A stretch of 64,000 bases of DNA, taken from contig CM069432.1 of the NCBI GenBank assembly GCA_035610365.1, positions 79,922,520 through 79,986,519 of the forward strand. Direction: 5' to 3'. The DNA comes from Aquatica leii (lineage: Eukaryota; Arthropoda; Insecta; Coleoptera; Lampyridae). Both the position numbers and the translations under genes were made by a program. This document shows, piece by piece, positions 34,347-44,264 of this stretch. Under the pieces are notes generated by a model. That model had not been told where the DNA came from. It ran no database searches and worked only from the letters and a program-made list of their open reading frames with translations. The first letter of the stretch is position 1. Each line of letters starts with the position of its first letter.

Positions 34347-34444
34347 ATCCCTGGCATATAAAATTGTGTCTCAGAATGGTTGACGATGACACCTAAATAT
34401 TGGGCGTACTCGGCCCCCATTGCTGCAATACGCGTGCGTCCTCT
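34347..34444 (-). CDS. Possible internal exon of a host gene
   Basis: On the minus strand, TTATTTACAAG precedes a GC-rich 98-bp open stretch reading RTRIAAMGAEYAQYLG, then VIVNHSETQFYMPG, followed by a GTAAAA donor in phase 2. If joined to the acceptor at 12712 the frame continues without a stop into the terminal exon at 12531-12711. Composition stands out from the AT-rich surroundings. The product would be part of a membrane protein of unknown family. Evidence is limited to composition, splice signals and compatible phase. Confidence 0.28.
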
Positions 34445-34851
34445 CTTGTAAATAACAAAAACATTTCTTTAATAGAACAAATGCATTTCGTTTCACACTA
34501 ATATAACGACAAAAAACAAAATAACACGTAAGCGCACAAACAAATATAAACGCTTATAGTGTTAATTTTAGTTATTTAAATTTACTTCAATTGCGTTAAC
34601 TCTAACCCTCTTTCTATAAGACTTAATCTTTGTAGTTGAGTTACTGTACTCTTTTCTTTAAAACCAGTATCAAGTAATTCAAAGTTTTTAGCTCTATGAT
34701 ATTGTTTTATTAAGCGCAATGTTAGATAAGATATAACATGTTAAAATTACACAATATATATGTTAATTAAAAATTACTTTATTATGACAAATTGTCATTG
34801 CAGTTATTGCTGGCGACAATATAAAGTTTTATATCAAAAAATATTTGCAGT

Positions 34852-35425
34852 TTTAACCTTAACTCTAACCTTAACCCTAGTTTTAAACACAGTATAGAAA
34901 CAAATCGGTAGTTTCAATATGCAAGCGGCTCTTTAATCTTTGTGTAACAATTTTAGTTAATGCGCATGATGCAGGAAGTCGATTTGAACGGCAAGATTGG
35001 ATGAAATTTCGGTACCTGTTTTGAACGTGTTTGCCAACGTTTACAAAATTTGTCAAAGCTACTGCGCATCATGCTACGAGTTGAACTGCGCTAAAACAAT
35101 TATGTTACACAAATTTGCTCGAGTTAAACTACTGATTTGTTTCTATACTCTGCCGTAAGCTTAACCCTGCCTTTAACCCTAACCTTAATCTTCACTCTTA
35201 CTTTAACCGTAAGCTTAATCCTAACCTTAACGCTAATCTCAACGCACAACTGAACGCACACCTTAAGGTTAACCTTACCTCAAACCTTAACTCCAACATT
35301 TAACTCTAACCTTTACTTTATCCTTAATCCTAATCATGTGATCTTTGATCCTAACCCTAACTTTAATGACAACTTTAACCTTAACATTAACTAACTCTAA
35401 GCTAAACCTTAATCTTAATTTTTAA
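34852..35425 (+). repeat. Degenerate telomere-like hexamer array, split in two
   Basis: Runs of TAACCT/TAACCC/TTAACC-like hexamers occupy about 34852-34887 and 35150-35425. The array is degenerate. The consensus resembles TTAGGG-type rather than the usual insect TTAGG pentamer. The gap between the two parts is filled by a foldback element. Confidence 0.75.
34888..35152. mobile_element. Foldback MITE inserted in the hexamer array
   Basis: The ends CA(C/G)AGTATAGAAACAAATC and their reverse complement form TIRs. They continue imperfectly through GTAGTTT, TTTGTGTAACA and GCGCATGATGC blocks, over most of the 265 bp. No coding sequence. Confidence 0.75.
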
Positions 35426-35751
35426 CATCTTAAAAAGTGTGTAAAGTGGTGACATTTTTAGTGTCTGGCATTTTTCCGTTACACCGTGTTTTTAGAATAC
35501 ATTTGCATTTATTTTTAAATTAACCACCCATACGAATGTAATTGTATAATAGGTTAAGTTTACTTTTAAGTATCTTTTAACCCAAGTGCCTATTGTACAA
35601 ACTTTGATTTTTTTTGTTCTATTTTTACTTCCCACAAAAACCATATTGCTGTTTTTCATCTGACATTGTAAACAGTATAAAATATACTAGTATTCTATCA
35701 CTAATTATTAAGACGCCATGTCTAAGAGCACGCTAGCTTGTGCCTTAACGG

Positions 35752-35820
35752 GTAATATAGGTACACGCTAAAACGTCATCGTTGATAATGACGTAAGCAT
35801 TTAGCTTGTACCTATATTAC
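35752..35820. repeat. 69-bp hairpin
   Basis: GTAATATAGGTACACGCTAAA pairs with the reverse complement TTTAGCTTGTACCTATATTAC. ACGTCA/TGACGT half-sites lie near the centre. Confidence 0.8.
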
Positions 35821-35882
35821 TAGAACCAATGTCAACGCTAGTACACGTACATTTAAGTAGTTTTTATATTAAATTCACAGGC

Positions 35883-36003
35883 CCGGTTGCATAAAGCATT
35901 GTTATCTTTGACGATGTAGTTAACTGACGCTATTGTTAAATTGATACCTACGATTTAGTTAACGGCGTCAGCTAATATAGCTAACTTTGTTTTATGCAAC
36001 CGG
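35883..36003. mobile_element. Small MITE with TTGCATAAA-type ends
   Basis: CCGGTTGCATAAAGC at the left and GTTTTATGCAACCGG at the right are inverted repeats. GTTAAC-type sub-repeats lie inside. Total 121 bp, non-coding. Confidence 0.75.
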
Positions 36004-36429
36004 ATAATCATGTGTTTGTTGCTAGATGAATAATAAGATAAAATCATATTTTTGTCCGCTTTTGTTTGATAACGATAACAGTCTGCTTTGCACCTCTAAG
36101 TCTGCTTTTAATTATGATTGTAGGTGGCAATTTTATGTCGTTTTTTAAATTAAAAAAAAACCTTAAAAACCTATATATTACCTGTGTATAAAACATGCAC
36201 CTTTTATCAACAATACACATTTTTTAAAAAAATATAACAGTTTTAGAATATTTTATTTAAGAATCTGAAAATGTAGTACGCTTTAATTTGGTAGAAGTTA
36301 CATAAATTTTTACACGTAACAAACATACAATATACATTACCTATTTCTAGCCTGCAAAAAGACACGCTAGCGCGTCCCTAGAGATTATTATTACTATTAA
36401 AACTAAATGAACACTAAATAACACCACAT

Positions 36430-36670
36430 TAATGACATTTATTTTTACACTACATTCACCGCCGCCGTGCGTTGCAAAAATGTAGATGACGTCATAAAAG
36501 TAAAAAGTAGTTCCAACTTTAAGATCGTATAACTTTTGACAAAATGAATATTTCGCAATTTTTTTTCAATAACTATTTTAAAAGGTTTTTCTTTATTAGG
36601 CATATCTAATAGTATTCTTCTTCTCTTCAAAGAAGAGTGTCTTAAGTGCCTTAAAGTAATATCTAGCCTA
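36430..36670 (-). repeat. Inverted-pair repeat, right copy
   Basis: Reverse complement of the 33570-33850 repeat, with the TATGACGTCAT block at its left and the CTTTAAGGCAC block at its right. Either two insertions in opposite orientation or the two ends of a 3.1-kb unit. Confidence 0.75.
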
Positions 36671-37799
36671 TATTTAATTCAGTAAGATTCACATTAATAC
36701 ATTTAAATTAATTAGTTTAATAAACGATTTAAATTCTTAAAATAGCATTAAATAAAATCTTTTGTCGTTGGTAGATAGTTTTGTAAACTTTTTTTCTTTA
36801 CGACTGTTATTGAATTATCACGAAATGTAAATATGTTCATTATTAATCAGTATAGTTAATAATAAAATATTATTTACCTACACTTAAAAAATTTCTGCTT
36901 TACAACCTACTATTATACGTAATAATGAAAGTCTATACAACTAGTAGTGGAATAGTATATTAAAACACAAGTTACAGAATGAACACGCTTCAATCAAGAT
37001 AGAGAGAGAGAGACCGGGAATTCTATGACGTGTGCTTTATACTATTTTTTTTATTTTGATACAATATTTAATATTTTTCGTATAATTTTAATTTGAAAAC
37101 AACATTGGGAAACTTTTGATGTTTATTGAATTGGCAACACTTACATTTTGACATATTGCAGTTTATGTGTTAACCTAAAATAGTTATACCTTTATAAGTA
37201 AATAACCTTGAATTAATAAGACGTTTTTATTTAATCTTGGCATTAAAATTTGAATTTCAATTGTTTAGTTCCAATAATTTTGATTTCTTTTTCATGTAAC
37301 GTCAACTTACGATGCAGAAATACCAACTTTGAAAAAACTAACATTACTAAAATTCGTACACGGATTTTAGTGTAAGAATCGCTAATTCTCATGTCGAAAT
37401 AGAGAAAAAATAATTCTAAATGTGTACGAATCAAACAAAGAAAAAATGCATAGATAATGGTGACAATGTAGATTATGTATTATTAAAAACCCCACCAACA
37501 ACTGTACAAGTTATAATTTAACTGTTTTAATATGTAACAAATAATTATAGTCAAAGACTTGGATCCGACTAAAAAATTTATTCTTACTTGAACCAATGCT
37601 TGAACCGAAATCAGAATCGGATTTGTTTAAAATAGGTGTTGTGATTTGAAAACTTTACTTTTATCTTTAGTTTAAAAAAAATTATATTTGTTATCAAACA
37701 GTCAAAACGTACTTAATACGGTAATTTAGAAAATAGTTTAATTGGACCGTTTATTTTACCTAAAAAACTTACGGGAAACTTGTACTTTACTTTTTTAAG
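36671..37799. other. AT-rich DNA without a gene
   Basis: Contains a short GA run near 37000. Nothing else recognisable. Confidence 0.4.
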
Positions 37800-38190
37800 A
37801 AATCCTTTTTTGCGAGAATTTACCCCTTGAAGTTCGTAGAACAATGTGATTTATGCACGATGGAGCTCTCCCACATGTAAGTCGCCTCGTTTGCGATCTC
37901 TTAAATTATAATTTTTACGGGTCGTTGGATTAGAAGAAACTGCCCTAGACGCTAGCCAACCCGTAGTCCAGATATTAACCCTTTAGACTTTTTTTATAGG
38001 GCTATATGAAAGGCGAAGTATACATGACCTCTGTAAATAATAGACAAGAGCTAAAAAACTGAATTTTTGCAACAACAATTGCAATTAGACACAATGTGCA
38101 ATTATTTATGCGAGTGACGAGCAATTTTAGACGACGTTTAGATGTTTCTATTTTATCCAATGGAGGGCATTTTAAACATTTACTATAACT
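37800..38190 (+). pseudogene. Mariner-like transposase C-terminal fragment
   Basis: Segments read FMHDGALPHVSRLVCDLL, with MHDGAPPH-type second catalytic aspartate. RSPDINPLDFF-like residues stand at the third catalytic position. The end is SNFRRRLDVSILSNGGHFKHLL, the conserved C-terminus of this mariner-like group in insects. Frame changes and stops separate the blocks. ACACCCTGTATA at 38724 may be the decayed right terminal repeat, since CACCCTGTAT ends are common in these elements. Confidence 0.7.
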
Positions 38191-39297
38191 TTAAGGTAAT
38201 AAAATCTGATATTACTTATTTTTTTGTATTCATTTATTAACACCCTGCTGCTAGTAGTCGAAAACTACCGACATACTTGCTTTGCATATTTATTTTATTT
38301 TTGCGGTGTTTTTCATTTGTTGAAGTATGATAACTAAATTACGTAACGTTACCGACATTTAAACATCTGTAAATAGTTAATTCTTAGGTGTTATTTAGTA
38401 TACTTAAAAAGAAAAAAAACAGAATAGCAATTTAATTTAAACACTAATTTAACTACACCTTATCCGATAACACTATTTTGTATTTGTTTTTGTTGTCAGC
38501 TAGTCGCTGAGAAGAAATTTATACTTTTTAATACGGTTCATTTTTATTCGTTGTGTCAACAACCTTAGCAGACTAATTAGTTCAACAGATCCGTACTTTA
38601 CGATTTATTTTGTTAAAAAAATTGGTTTTTTAAAATGTTTTTAATGGAACTTTTATTTTGACATTATTTGCTTGTATTTATGCTCTAATTTCACGTACTA
38701 AAATAACAACCCGTTAATCAGATACACCCTGTATATCAAAGACAGGCAAAACATCAAACGCAAAATTATCAAATACATAATATAAAACGGCGGTCGAACT
38801 CAAAAAGTCAAAAAACAATTATGCTAAAATTCAACGGATGAGAATTCCGAGTCAATAAATAAAGTTAGAGATATTATTGATTCAGTAAAATAGAATAAGG
38901 AATTTATAGTTGAAAAAACAAAAAAATAAGTGTAGCCGCTGCAAAAAAGGAGTGGCTTTATATATCAAAATATTACAAAAATTATAGAGAAGAAAATTTA
39001 AAAGAATACTTATTGAATAAATTATCGCAAAATGGCTTTATAATTCAAAAAAAATTTTTTTTATTCATGTTTATTCTATTTAAAAAGAAAATTCGTTTAT
39101 CTTTGTACAACCGAACAACTCTCACGCACTCCGTCGTGAAAAGTCGAATATTGGTCATGGTCGGTTTAGATTGTAGATACGCGTAATATGTAAAACAAAG
39201 ATTGAAACATCTATTGTATACTTTCTTTTCTGGTGGACGTTTAATACAACATGTTTCATCTTAAATTGTAAAGACTATAGTATATATAGCGGTTATG
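38191..39297. other. AT-rich DNA without a gene
   Basis: No frame or RNA gene recognised. Confidence 0.4.
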
Positions 39298-40460
39298 TAA
39301 TACTACAGAGCGACGAAGTAAACAAAGTCCCCGGAAAATATGTGAACTAACTTTAAAAATTTGAAGCGGTAAATGTTTCAACCAATCACAATTAGTAAGT
39401 ACCATCCGCTTGAAAAATTAAATTACTATCCATATTACTATCAAAATTCCTTTATTGCGTTGGGTTTGTTTACATCTTTACCTCCTGTTTTCTGAAAAAT
39501 TCGTAGTTATTCAGTTAGTTTTTGTCAAGACTTTTTGAAACGCTGTTATTTGAACAAGGTAAGTGTATTTATAACATTTTTTGTGTAATCTTTGTAGCTT
39601 AACCTCATTCATTACTTTAAATTCTGTATTTAATTCCAGCGTTAATTCTACGAGCAACACCTAATTTCTGATGGAGATTTTTACATTACTTACTTTCTGT
39701 ATTGTTTCAGGTGTTATTTATCAACATGAAATCTAAATCGAAGAAAACCATTCATTCCGAAACAAGATACATTTTTAAAAATGTTGTGAAGTTTATCGAT
39801 AAAATCTCCCTGTAGAGAAGGCAACCAAACTAGCTGCTGTAGCAACGGGCAAATCAACCACATTTATAAAAAAATCTGGAGTGAATCGATGACAAACAGT
39901 AATTGAATTTTAAGATCTCCCTCAAAGAAAAAAATAAGTATTCCAGAATAATAAAATAATAGAGTAATAACAACAAATAAAATCGTAGTCTTAGTAATAC
40001 AATTTAATTATACGAAAAACGAAAACATATGCAAGCAAATTCCTTAAAAAACATGGGCATACAGTGTTACATTTGCCAACTTACTACTACGGCTTAAATC
40101 CGATTAAATTGGCATGGAGTTTAGCATAAGCTCACTATGAATAATATTACACAGAGTAGTCTGGAGATACAATCCGTAGTGAGAAATGAATTTTCTGAGA
40201 CTGCATCGAACTGGGATAAGCATCATCAACATGTGAATCACTTGGCACAAGAAATGTGACTGGATGTAACTGTTGAAATCCTGACGTTTATGCTCAACAC
40301 TGGGATCATCTGACGATAAAAGTTGTAATGGAGAAAACGAAAGTGACGGTGATTGATTTTTTTATTATTGTGTTTTTCGATTGTAAATAAGTAATTTTTA
40401 GAATTACTTTTAAAAATATGTAGTTATTATATTTTGTAATGCCCTACCTAATCTTTGAGA
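39298..40460 (+). mobile_element. IS630/Tc1-type DNA transposon, copy 2, internally deleted
   Basis: The left region (AAACAAAGTCCCCGGAAAATATG) matches copy 1 at 15442. A leader intron runs from GTAAGT at 39559 to CAG at 39710, and the ATG is at 39726 (MKSKSKKTIHSETRYIFKNV). The next frame gives KATKLAAVATGKSTTFIKKI. Most of the catalytic core is gone. The sequence resumes near 40060 with residues like LPTYYYGLNPIKLAW (NPIK instead of NPIE) and ends near 40360 in an acidic SDDKSCNGENESDGD tail. It preserves the intact 5' leader and C-terminus that copy 1 lacks. Non-functional. Confidence 0.78.
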
Positions 40461-40837
40461 AAAGTAAATGTGTAATTACAATTTATTTTGATACTATTAA
40501 AGTCATAAAAGTGGTTTTCTGAAATAACCTCAAACTTCAACAAGGTCTAATAGTTATCTACACAGGTAGCATATAAACGATTTGAATTTCCCACCAAAGT
40601 ACTTTTTAATTTGAGTGTACCTTTAGAATTAAACTGACACCAGCCACGCCTCTCCAGGGAATTTTGTTTATTCAGCTCAACTGTATTTACGAAACGCTTT
40701 TGATTTAGTGAACAAAACAAAAACTATATGTTATTGGTATAAGAAACAAATCGCTTGATTTAATAATGTTTTTCCTATTCCATAGAAGAATGTATGTAGA
40801 TGTAGATAAAAATGTTTCCGTAATACGAAAGTTGGAG
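40461..40837. other. AT-rich flank of the Harbinger element
   Basis: No gene recognised. Confidence 0.35.
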
Positions 40838-41016
40838 TTAAGGAGCAAACGCACACGCCCGGCCGCGCCGGCATAGGACGGCCGCAGACGGCTACGATAA
40901 GTAGACCGCGCACTGCTTTGGACCATTCGGTCTCCTTCAGCCGTTTCGCAGTTCATTTAGTGCAGTTCTTTTGTAGCAATTAGACGTGCATTTAAAAAAA
41001 ATTGAAATTCTATAAA

Positions 41017-43264
41017 ATGAGTTCATCAAAATCAGACGAAGATTTAATGATTGCATTGACATGCTAGGAAATGGAAAAACCACGCTTCTGGATTCAAAGC
41101 ATTAATCTAAAAAGAAACCCCAATGGAGAATTTTACCGCCTATTTCCCGATTTACTTGGAGATGAAGAAAACTTCTTCAAGTATTTTCAGACGTTTAGTG
41201 CTAAGTTTTATGAACTAATTAAGATGTTACCTCTTAGAAAGCAGGATACAAACTACCTAAAAGCAATTTCACTTGAGGAGCGACTAGCTGTAACTGTTAA
41301 GTAAGTATTTACGAACTAAATTTTATCCATAGCGGTTATTTTCCAAAATATCTAGTTAGCTATGAACTTTTTCCAAAAACAAAGACTACATTGCATTTAG
41401 CTCATAGCTCTTAAAACTGTGGTAAAAATAAAACAAACGCCCTGTATATAATAATAATATATTAATAAAATACTAAAAAAATCTTACAAACAAAAATTAC
41501 AACTGGTGATAAATGGTAAACGAAGTACCACTCGGCGCTGAAGTATGCATTTGTAGTAACCACTGACTTGCATGCTGCTCTTCGGTGTTCAGAGATGAAG
41601 ACGTAGAAAGCGATGTAGTATAAGTTCTTTGACTTGGCACTAAAGGAAATTGGGACGGGGCAGTAGAAATGTTCTTCGCCAATAAATTTTTCAATTCGAA
41701 TTTGCTCACTAAATTGTATATTTTTAATTTTATCTCAATTTGAAGTAGTGGTGAAAATGTTCTGACGGTCTATTGCATTGCGTCAAAAAATTTTTGCAGA
41801 TGATCACCCTTTTGATTGACTTTCGATGCCTGCTTCTCGTGAAAATGATTTTGAACGACTCGTATATGTTGTATGGTGCCTAGTTGATTGTGTAGGCTCC
41901 GGAGTGCCTGCGGACCTTGATGGTGATGATAGATCATACACATAATCCTCAGGAGTATCTATCATGTTTTCAGTTGCAGTTGCATCGTTGTCGTAATCAT
42001 TTGAAGACTACTCATTTGGTAGGCCCTCTGGTAGATTCGACTTTTGACCTCTTTCAGCATAGAATGGAATTAGGAAACACATCAGATCCTCATATTTCCA
42101 TTTTTTTATTGCAGTATTAGGTTGGCCACTAGTTGTCTTTCTACTTCGTGCTTTACGAAAAGCATCCCTCAAAGCGGTCCACCTCTTTTTGCAATCTGCA
42201 ACTAAGGCAGAATACGAGTATCAGAATTTCGAAAATTACCTCTAATAATATAAATTGCAATGGACACCCTTAGTTTGTGTATATACTTAATGGAAAGCAT
42301 CAATTTTAATACTTATGATCTATTACATGTTCGTAATAGCAGGTTTCTTGGATATGGCGATTCCGTTGCTACAATCAGTTTCAGCTATAGATTAGGGGAA
42401 ACAACGGTACGAGAAATTATTTATGATACATGTCAAAAAATATGGGATACGCTAAAACCCCTGGTGATGCCCACTCCGACGCTTAAACATTGGAAAAAAA
42501 TAACTAACTGTGTAGGAGCTATAGATGGCAAACATGTCGTCTTTGAAAAGCCTCCGAATTCAGAATCCTTGTTCCATAATTACAAAAAGGTATTTAGTAT
42601 AGTTTTACTTGCGCTATTAGATGCGGACTATAGATACATTTCTGTTGAGGTGGGAGCATTAGGTCGTAACAGTGACGGCGGAATATTTCATTCATCACAG
42701 CTTGGAAAAAAACGGTTAGCGAACGAATTAAATCTACCTAACAGTAAAGCGTTGCCCCAAAGAGATATTGTTTTACCTGATGTAATGGTTGGGGATGAAG
42801 CATTCCCATTGTTGACCAATGTAATGAGACTATACCCAGAAACACAAACACGCAATAACGTAGAAAACAAAATTTATAATTATCGTCACTGCAAAGCCAG
42901 ACGTGTAAGCGAAAATGGATTTGGAATTATGGCAAAGATATTTCGGATTTTTTTTTTAAATTTAATATCTTACCGGATCATCTCAACATAATTACTTTAG
43001 CCTGTACTGTGCTGTATAATTTTTTAAGAAACGATTCTTGTGCTTGGTGACCTGAGGAGCTTGAAAGTGAGAAAGTACCAGAAGGTCTTTCTAACTTAGT
43101 GCATATTGGGGGTAATTTTCAACGAGACGCGTTTAATATCAGAGAACAGTTTAAACAATATTTTGTATCGACCAAGGAAGTGTACCATGGCAGCACGAAA
43201 AAATCAATGCAGGGAGACATGTTGGCAAAAATTAAACTTTGCGCAATTTATAACATACATATTT
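41017..43264 (+). pseudogene. PIF/Harbinger transposase, two exons
   Basis: The ATG at 41017 (MSSSKSDEDLMIALTC) is followed by a TAG at 41065-41067. The frame then continues through FWIQSINLKRNPNGEF to ISLEERLAVTV at a GTAAGT donor (41301). An acceptor CAG ending at 42342 restores the frame as FLGYGDSVATISFSYRLGE. This is a phase-2, 1042-bp intron. Exon 2 holds the DDE core: GAIDGKHV (first aspartate), YISVEVGALGRNSDGGIF (second) and VGDEAFPL (third acidic position). Near 42955 a frameshift in a T run shifts the C-terminus (ILPDHLNIITLACTVLYNFL, then a TGA after CAW at about 43049). Otherwise it is well preserved, so it died recently. Confidence 0.85.
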
Positions 43265-43478
43265 GACGTATAATGTAGTATTCAATAAATACAACTTTCT
43301 TGATTTCAAATACATACATATTTGTATTTATTTAGTTCTTACCAGAGATTCCAGTTTTCCTTGCCACCTCGCTCCACGTATTCTCCTTACGAATATTGTC
43401 ATGGTAGAATCTGTTCTGAGGGTCATGTAAAGTGATATAACAGCGGACAGCTTCGATTAATTTTTCATCATCAGACAT
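41497..43478 (-). pseudogene. MADF-BESS protein of the Harbinger element
   Basis: Exon 1 (43478-43343) reads MSDDEKLIEAVRCYITLHDP and KENTWSEVARKTGIS, the first half of a MADF (Myb/SANT-like) DNA-binding domain. It ends at a GTAAGA donor. A TTGCAG acceptor puts exon 2 at 42196, continuing DCKKRWTALRDAFRKARSRK, the rest of the domain. A TAG and frame changes follow. The C-terminal part (41760-41497) reads LQKFFDAM, then TVRTFSPLLQIEI, resembling the protein-interaction BESS motif, and runs to a stop at 41497. In this superfamily the partner protein helps bring transposase to DNA. Its large intron spans the transposase's second exon, and its second exon lies inside the transposase intron. Confidence 0.8.
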
Positions 43479-43919
43479 CGTACTCACGATAGATAAAATA
43501 TGTATATACTAATTTCTTTGAGAAAGCCGTCGGACGTTTGGCCGTTGTTGCCCCTTCTAGCATTTGCTACCGCGGCCGAATCGTTCCGGCCGATGCCGTC
43601 TGACAGTTCCGATACGGTGCGCAGGACTTTATTTGATTTCATGTATAGCAAAAACGTCCGTCTGCGCCCGTCTGATGACGGCGCGGCCGGGCCGATTCAG
43701 TGCGTGTGCTCCTTTATGTGTAACAGGAATTTTTTTTGCTATATAAATAATGTTATAAATTTTGTTAGAGTTGACTTACTGGTCACCTATGTGAATAACA
43801 GCAAATAGTTTTGTCGAACAACAAGTGAACGTGAAGTGCCGAGTTAATCAACTATCATTTGTCAATGTAAATTCTTAAGAATTTACTTAGATTCTCAACT
43901 AACATGGCATTCACGGGTG

Positions 43920-44264
43920 GTATACTACGCTCTGGCATACTCCCATATGGCATATAATGTTGTGGTTTGGAGTGATTCAATTTACGTTTCGCGTATTTTA
44001 ATATCTCAGAAAAAAATAATCAGATAACTGTTTGATCTAAAGTATTTGAAAAGTCGTCAAGATGCTTTTAAAAAGTACAAAATATTAACTTTTACATCAA
44101 TATACTATGTGTACAAATGTGCAATTTGGGCTCACAACGGAAAATTGAATTGTTTTAAAAACAATTACAATCACTTATATTATAATACAATATACAAAGA
44201 TGAATTTATTGTACCAAAACAACATTACAAAATCGAATCTTTGCCGATATACAAAAAATTATAA
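43920..44264 (+). pseudogene. LINE reverse transcriptase, C-terminal fragment
   Basis: Reads YSHMAYNVVVWSDSIYVSRI, LISQKKIIR, a stop codon, then LFDLKYLKSRQDAFKKYKIL and TFTSIYYVYKCAIW. It ends KIESLPIYKKL at a stop. This is the thumb/C-terminal region found in Jockey/CR1-type non-LTR elements (compare SYGIILWG and FKKLKILT blocks). It is a short 3' end, as produced by 5'-truncated LINE insertion, but no poly(A) tail or target duplication is visible. Confidence 0.68.

Larger units (their letters stand above)
40841..43713 (+). mobile_element. PIF/Harbinger DNA transposon with intact ends
   Basis: The ends AGGAGCAAACGCACACG and CGTGTGCTCCT are inverted repeats that extend, with gaps, through a GC-rich stretch (CGGCCGCGCCG, CGCAGACGG). 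The trinucleotide TTA stands immediately outside both ends (40838-40840 and 43714-43716), the signature target duplication of PIF/Harbinger. Inside are a transposase on the plus strand and a MADF-BESS protein gene on the minus strand. This is the two-gene organisation of the superfamily. Both genes carry inactivating changes. Confidence 0.9.

Noticed and set aside
41917-42120. 67-codon plus-strand frame in the Harbinger element
   Set aside because: Antisense of the MADF-BESS exon.
43500-43808. 102-codon plus-strand frame at the right end of the Harbinger element
   Set aside because: Lies across the GC-rich terminal inverted repeat and its flank; composition explains the open frame.
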